DNA from: Lactiplantibacillus pentosus
GTDB lineage: Bacteria > Bacillota > Bacilli > Lactobacillales > Lactobacillaceae
Length of the DNA stretch: 64,000 nt
Direction: 5' to 3'
Assembly (NCBI RefSeq): GCF_003641185.1
Contig: NZ_CP032757.1
Location: 2,294,001 to 2,358,000 of the forward strand
The position numbers were made by a program, and so were the translations under genes. Of the stretch, positions 59,597-64,000 are shown piece by piece. The notes below the pieces were generated by a model, which was not told the origin of the DNA, searched no databases, and saw only the letters and a list, made by a program, of their open reading frames with translations. The stretch's first letter is position 1; each line of letters begins with the position of its first letter.

Positions 59597-62266
59597 CTAA
59601 GCTTGCGCTTTAATGTCAACCAACCGTTGCTTCAAAGCAGCCAATTTGGTTTGGTTATCAGCTAATTTTTCTTTTTCGCTATTAACCACGTCTTCAGGCG
59701 CGTTGGCCACAAAGCGTTCGTTACCAAGCTTCTTAGTCGCACGTGCGACTTCGCTCTCAAACTTCGCCTGTTCTTTTTCTAGCTTCTTGATTTCTTCATT
59801 CAGATCAACCAATTCAGCGAGTGGGATGTAGACTTCCGCATCACTGATCACTTGAGTCATGGCTAACTTCGGTGCAACCACATCAGCGCCAATTGACAAG
59901 GTCTTCGGATGTGCAAACCGTTGAATGTAATCTTCATTAGTCTTGAAGACTGACTGTAGCCGGGCGTTATCCGTCTTGATCAACAAGTCGACCGCTGACG
60001 ACATCTTGGCATTTGCTTCAGCCCGGATACTCCGAACAGCCGTAATCAATTCGATCAATGAAGCCATATCACTTTCAGCGTCCGCATCGTCAAATTCTGG
60101 ATGGTCCACCGGATATTGCGCAACGACTAATGATTGGCCTTCATGTGGCATCGACAACCAGATTTTCTCTGTAACGAATGGCATGATTGGGTGGAGTAAC
60201 CGTAAGATTTGGTCAAGCACGTAGGCTAACACATTTTGCGTGTTGGCTTTAGCTTGTTCGTCATCCCCGGTCAGCACTTCCTTACTCATTTCGATATACC
60301 AGTCACAGAAGTCGTTCCAGATAAAGTTATAGAGCGCGCGACCGGCTTCACCGAAGTCAAACTTGTCAAAGGTCGTCGTCACTTGTTTAACCGTGGCATT
60401 CAAACGGCTCAAAATCCACTTGTCAGCCAACGTCCATCCACTGGCAGCTGGTAAAACCGGTTTGCCCATCGCGCCCAAGTTCATGATAACGTAGCGGCTG
60501 GCGTTCCAGATCTTATTGATGAAGTTCCAAGCAGCGTCCATCTTGGTGTAACTGAACCGGACATCTTGTCCAGCCGTTGAACCGTTTGATAGGAACCACC
60601 GTAAGGCATCGGCGCCATACTTTTGAATGACATCCATTGGGTCGATCCCATTGCCAAGTGATTTACTCATCTTACGGCCCTGTTCGTCACGAATCAAGCC
60701 GTGCAATAACACGTGTTTGAATGGCCGTTTACCCGTAAATTCAAGGCTTTGGAACATCATCCGTGAAACCCAGAAGAAGATGATATCATAACCGGTAACT
60801 AACGTGTCAGTTGGGAAGTAGCGCTTGAAATCTTCCGCATCCGTATCTGGCCAACCCATCGTTGAAAATGGCCAGAGGGCACTGGAGAACCAGGTATCCA
60901 AAACATCAGGGTCTTGTTCCCAGTTTTCGGGATCCTTGGGTGCATCAACCCCGACATAAGTTTCACCAGTCATCTTGTTATACCAAGCTGGAATCCGGTG
61001 ACCCCACCAGAGTTGCCGCGAGATAACCCAGTCATGAACGTTTTCCATCCATTGATTGAAGGTATCTTCAAAACGGTCTGGCACGAATTCAACTTTGTTA
61101 TCAGTCTTTTGATTCTTCAAAGCTTGTTCAGCGAGTGGTTTCATCTTAACGAACCACTGCGTCGACAGACGGGCTTCAACTTGGACACCCGTCCGTTCAG
61201 AATGCCCAACACTATGCACGATTGGATCGATCTTAAGCATCAAATCTTGGTCTTCCAAATCTTTGACCATCGCTTTACGAGCTTCAAAGCGGTCCATACC
61301 TTCGTACTTACCAGCGTTGGCGTTCATCGTAGCATCTTCGTTCATCGTGTTGATGCGCTTCAAGTCATGCCGGTTTCCGACTTTGAAGTCATTTGGGTCG
61401 TGGGCTGGCGTGATTTTAACCATCCCAGTCCCAAATTCAGGGTCAACGTAAGCATCCGCAATAATCGGAATTTCACGGTCGGCTAATGGCAAGATGACCT
61501 TTTTGCCAACTAATTCCTTATAACGTTCATCACTTGGATTGACCGCTACGGCCGTATCACCCATCATGGTTTCAGGACGAGTCGTTGCAATTTCAATGTA
61601 ATGCTTACCATTGAACGTATAATCCTTGTCCGCAAATGGGTACTTGACGTGGTAGAAGGCACCCTGGTCATCTTTATGAATCACTTCAATGTCAGATAAC
61701 GCGGTCCGTGCTTGCGGATCCCAGTTGATGATGTATTCGCCACGGTAAATCAAGCCCTTGTTGTATAAGTCAACGAAGACTTTCTTAACTGCGTCTGACA
61801 AGCCATCATCCATCGTGAACCGTTCACGTGAATAATCTAATGACAGCCCCATCTTGGCCCATTGTTGCTTGATGATTGACGCATATTCGTCTTTCCAATC
61901 CCAGACTTGTTGAATAAACTTCTCCCGTCCGAGGTCATAACGACTAACGCCTTGTTCACGAAGTTTGGCTTCAACCTTTGCCTGGGTGGCAATCCCGGCA
62001 TGGTCCATTCCTGGTAACCACAGCGTATCGAAGCCCTGCATCCGTTTCTGACGAATAATAATATCTTGTAAGGTCGTATCCCAAGCATGGCCTAAATGCA
62101 ACTTACCAGTAACATTTGGCGGCGGAATCACGATTGAATACGGTTTAGCTTTCTTATCGCCCGAAGGCTTGAATAAATCTTGGTCTAGCCAAGTCTGATA
62201 ACGGCCCGCTTCAACGGCGGTCGGATCATACTTAGTTGGCATATCAGTAGTTGGTTCTTCTGACAT
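59597..62266 (-). CDS. valS: Valyl-tRNA synthetase
   Basis: The 889-residue class I synthetase has [16 protein letters not shown] (the HIGH motif, about 46-61), the editing domain ([17 protein letters not shown]), [12 protein letters not shown] (about 523) and a C-terminal coiled coil (about 820-889). The ATG at 62266 is 9 bases after AAGGA; an extension to 62305 runs into the T-box terminator and is rejected. Expression is under a T-box leader. Confidence 0.97.
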   Translation of the reverse strand: MSEEPTTDMPTKYDPTAVEAGRYQTWLDQDLFKPSGDKKAKPYSIVIPPPNVTGKLHLGHAWDTTLQDIIIRQKRMQGFDTLWLPGMDHAGIATQAKVEAKLREQGVSRYDLGREKFIQQVWDWKDEYASIIKQQWAKMGLSLDYSRERFTMDDGLSDAVKKVFVDLYNKGLIYRGEYIINWDPQARTALSDIEVIHKDDQGAFYHVKYPFADKDYTFNGKHYIEIATTRPETMMGDTAVAVNPSDERYKELVGKKVILPLADREIPIIADAYVDPEFGTGMVKITPAHDPNDFKVGNRHDLKRINTMNEDATMNANAGKYEGMDRFEARKAMVKDLEDQDLMLKIDPIVHSVGHSERTGVQVEARLSTQWFVKMKPLAEQALKNQKTDNKVEFVPDRFEDTFNQWMENVHDWVISRQLWWGHRIPAWYNKMTGETYVGVDAPKDPENWEQDPDVLDTWFSSALWPFSTMGWPDTDAEDFKRYFPTDTLVTGYDIIFFWVSRMMFQSLEFTGKRPFKHVLLHGLIRDEQGRKMSKSLGNGIDPMDVIQKYGADALRWFLSNGSTAGQDVRFSYTKMDAAWNFINKIWNASRYVIMNLGAMGKPVLPAASGWTLADKWILSRLNATVKQVTTTFDKFDFGEAGRALYNFIWNDFCDWYIEMSKEVLTGDDEQAKANTQNVLAYVLDQILRLLHPIMPFVTEKIWLSMPHEGQSLVVAQYPVDHPEFDDADAESDMASLIELITAVRSIRAEANAKMSSAVDLLIKTDNARLQSVFKTNEDYIQRFAHPKTLSIGADVVAPKLAMTQVISDAEVYIPLAELVDLNEEIKKLEKEQAKFESEVARATKKLGNERFVANAPEDVVNSEKEKLADNQTKLAALKQRLVDIKAQA

Positions 62267-62293
62267 TGGGGCACATCCTTTCCATTTGGGTAC

Positions 62294-62550
62294 AAAAAAA
62301 TCCACTCATCCCAATTGAGTTAGGACGAATGGATTCGCGGTACCACCTAATTTTAAAGCAATCACAAGTAACTGCTTTACAGCTTAAACATCGTTGTTAA
62401 CGAACGGTGTATCCCGTCCGGCTATTCCTACTTAAACGTTCAGAATAACAGCTCGCAAGCTACCTTCATGCTGAAACGCCAAACGTGTTCCACTACTCAC
62501 GCTCTCTCTAAAGACGTCATTCAGCACTACTCTCTTGCTCATTGCTAGTT
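62294..62550 (-). ncRNA. T-box leader (tRNA-Val) of valS
   Basis: The T-box AGGTGGTACCGCG (62348-62336) precedes a terminator with AATCCATTCGTCC pairing toward GGGATGAGTGGATT and seven T. By position the specifier is GUA (62463-62461) in AUGAAGGUAGC, a Val codon. An AGAGAG-type motif follows at about 62515. Confidence 0.92.
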
Positions 62551-62556
62551 GTCACT

Positions 62557-62585
62557 ATTGTAATGAATTTCCTGGTTATCGTCAA
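62557..62585 (-). promoter_or_regulatory. Promoter of the valS leader
   Basis: TTGACG (62585-62580) and TACAAT (62562-62557) are 17 bases apart on the minus strand. The promoter reaches within 4 bases of the tpx stop. Confidence 0.8.
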
Positions 62586-62588
62586 TCT

Positions 62589-63083
62589 TTATTCGAATTG
62601 TTTTAAAGCTTCCAGTGCAGCCACATAGTTTGGTTCATGACTGACATTGGGCACGATTTCGTGATAAACGATCTTGCCGTCCGCATCCGCTACATAAATG
62701 GCGCGTGTCAACGTCCCATTATTGGGCAGATAAAGATTCGTTGCATACCCAAAGGAAAGCTCCTCATCAGAAGCCACCGTCAGATTTTTCACGCCTTCCT
62801 TAGCACACCAGCCAGCTTGATCCGCTACTGAGTTGTTGGAAATCGCGACAAACTGAACGTGGGGGTACTTATCGGCTTGTTGATTGAACTTCTTAGTTTG
62901 AATCGAACAAACGCGCGTATCAATATCGGGCATGACACTCAATAGGACTGGCTTACCAAGTAAGTCTTTGGTCTTGATCTTCTTATCATGCGTCGTGAAT
63001 ACTTTGAACTTTGGTAATTGATCGCCATCTTCTAGTGGCTCACCGACTAGGTCTAATGCTTGATCATGAAATAATACTTGCAC
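62589..63083 (-). CDS. tpx: Thiol peroxidase
   Basis: The 164-residue peroxiredoxin has the peroxidatic Cys in DIDTRVCSIQTKKF (about 57) and the resolving Cys in GWCAKEGV (about 92), the Tpx spacing, plus GYATNLYLP and a C-terminal NVSHEPNY. It reduces peroxides using thioredoxin. I start it at the GTG at 63083, 8 bases after AAGGGG; the codon at 63092 lies inside the ribosome site. Confidence 0.9.
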   Translation of the reverse strand: MQVLFHDQALDLVGEPLEDGDQLPKFKVFTTHDKKIKTKDLLGKPVLLSVMPDIDTRVCSIQTKKFNQQADKYPHVQFVAISNNSVADQAGWCAKEGVKNLTVASDEELSFGYATNLYLPNNGTLTRAIYVADADGKIVYHEIVPNVSHEPNYVAALEALKQFE

Positions 63084-63243
63084 GAAAAACACCCCTTCGA
63101 TAACTAATGATTGACAATGTATGCCTTGAAACTAGTATAGCTTAAATTTACCGCAATTTCAGGTGCTTCGCAAACTTTAGCCTCATCAATCGTTAATTTA
63201 TTTTTAGCCTCCTGGTCGTGATTATTTGCAACAAGATAGTGCG

Positions 63244-64000
63244 TTAAATCCGACGTGCGGCAAGGTGCAGTGCCAATTGGGTGGCTTGCGTGACTGACCC
63301 CTGTGTTTCGTGACACCAACGCGCAGCCAAAGTCGATTCTGGTGCACGTAGTCTGGCTGCAATCAACGTTGCCACGTCTTCTGCTGCCGATTGATGTAAG
63401 CTTTGCCCAAGCTCACGTAACGTCGCAGCCAACCGCATCCCCGTTTCAAAATATTGGGTCCTCGCAGCCGGCACTTCTAACGCCACGTGCTGGTTAGCGT
63501 GCTGACCCGCGTCAATCCACGCATCCGGGTCAGTGGGATTTGGCAACCACACCATCAATGCGGTAAACCACGTCACCACTTGAAGTTGTTCATTGGTCAC
63601 ACCGATGATCGACCACGGATTCAAATCCAACTGGCGTAACTCTAAATACTGAATGCCCGTTTGGCGCAAGGTCGATAAGTCACGACCACCACGCAACCGC
63701 ACTTGTCCATAATACTCTTTGACCGCGCTTAACTGCCCACGGGCGACTGCCGTCTGCAAACTATCACAATACTGTGTCAGTGACGCATAGGAAACATGCA
63801 GGCCAGGCCGATTCACGTAGCCCTCAGGACCATTGCGCAGACTACGTACTAACCGGTGACTCTCATGAAACCCCGAATTTGGCCAAACATGTGGCGTACA
63901 GCCATATAAATAAGTTAATAGCCACCGATAATGCAAATAATTTTGAGCGAGATGCAAATAACATTGATTCCGAAAATCGACCGGGTCGGTTATCTCTGTC
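63244..64000 (-). CDS. gshA: Glutamate-cysteine ligase, 3' part
   Basis: The reading frame continues through the window edge (ITDPVDFRNQCYLHLAQNYL is readable up to the last bases), so the start lies outside. The visible 251 residues match the gamma-glutamylcysteine ligase family of Gram-positives: YLYGCTPHVWPNSGF, SLRNGPEGYVN, PGLHVSY, then GIQYLELRQLDLNPWSIIG. The stop at 63244 shows a ligase without the fused ATP-grasp GshB domain. It makes gamma-glutamylcysteine, the first glutathione step. Confidence 0.88.
   Translation of the reverse strand, partial: TEITDPVDFRNQCYLHLAQNYLHYRWLLTYLYGCTPHVWPNSGFHESHRLVRSLRNGPEGYVNRPGLHVSYASLTQYCDSLQTAVARGQLSAVKEYYGQVRLRGGRDLSTLRQTGIQYLELRQLDLNPWSIIGVTNEQLQVVTWFTALMVWLPNPTDPDAWIDAGQHANQHVALEVPAARTQYFETGMRLAATLRELGQSLHQSAAEDVATLIAARLRAPESTLAARWCHETQGSVTQATQLALHLAARRI

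Noticed and set aside
60914..61486. 190-codon frame opposite valS
   Set aside because: It is antisense to a conserved synthetase gene and mirrors its codon pattern.

Overview
The window reads as chromosomal DNA of a lactobacillus of the Lactiplantibacillus plantarum group. The evidence is the Firmicutes gene order, the low to moderate GC content, T-box leaders upstream of aminoacyl-tRNA synthetase genes, the acetylase branch of diaminopimelate synthesis, and the protein sequences as I recall them. Most genes lie on the minus strand and nearly all are housekeeping genes. No rRNA, tRNA, CRISPR array, prophage or transposase gene was seen.

Layout. 1-3.6 kb: lrgB, a MerR regulator, a YtxH-like/DUF948 membrane gene pair and an MscS channel. 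4.7-7.1 kb: dapL-dapH and a CbpB/DarB-type CBS protein. 7.2-9.1 kb: murI-rdgB-yfcE with overlapping ends, then divergent yslB. 10-14.3 kb: trxA, mutS2-zapA and ireB-ruvX-DUF1292. 15.7-22.2 kb: alaS with a T-box, cshB-nrnA and SOS-type dinB. 22.5-27.1 kb: ruvA-ruvB-queA-tgt-yajC. 28.2-32.6 kb: a truncated DUF1015-like gene, a large YfhO-family membrane protein and an unrecognised small gene. 33-47.8 kb: the run ymfF-ymfH-rodZ-pgsA-cinA-recA-rny-ymdB-mutS-mutL (in transcription order). 48-52.2 kb: an aspartokinase and an amino-acid ABC transporter behind an unusual tandem T-box leader. 52.2-57 kb: radC-mreB-mreC-mreD-minC-minD. 58.1-64 kb: folC, valS with a T-box, tpx and the 3' part of a glutamate-cysteine ligase gene.

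Functionally the window concentrates DNA repair and recombination (recA, ruvAB, ruvX, mutS, mutL, mutS2, dinB, radC), cell shape and division (mreBCD, minCD, rodZ, zapA, murI), tRNA charging and modification (alaS, valS, tgt, queA) and RNA turnover (rny, nrnA, cshB). Two clear LexA/DinR-type boxes (dinB, recA) and one degenerate candidate (ruvA) suggest a shared SOS response.

The most unusual content is a family of long intergenic repeats with no gene in them. Four near-complete copies of about 0.9-1 kb (3645-4615, 14501-15466, 27243-28146, 57138-58070) and one deletion derivative (43303-43518) have imperfect terminal inverted repeats. Each full copy holds two large multi-hairpin arms that are inverted relatives of each other. 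Several stems carry paired, compensating base changes between copies. I do not recognise a named family. The copies behave either as a non-autonomous mobile element that needs its folded form or as a large structured RNA. They sit only between genes, and two of them separate genes that are neighbours in related genomes.
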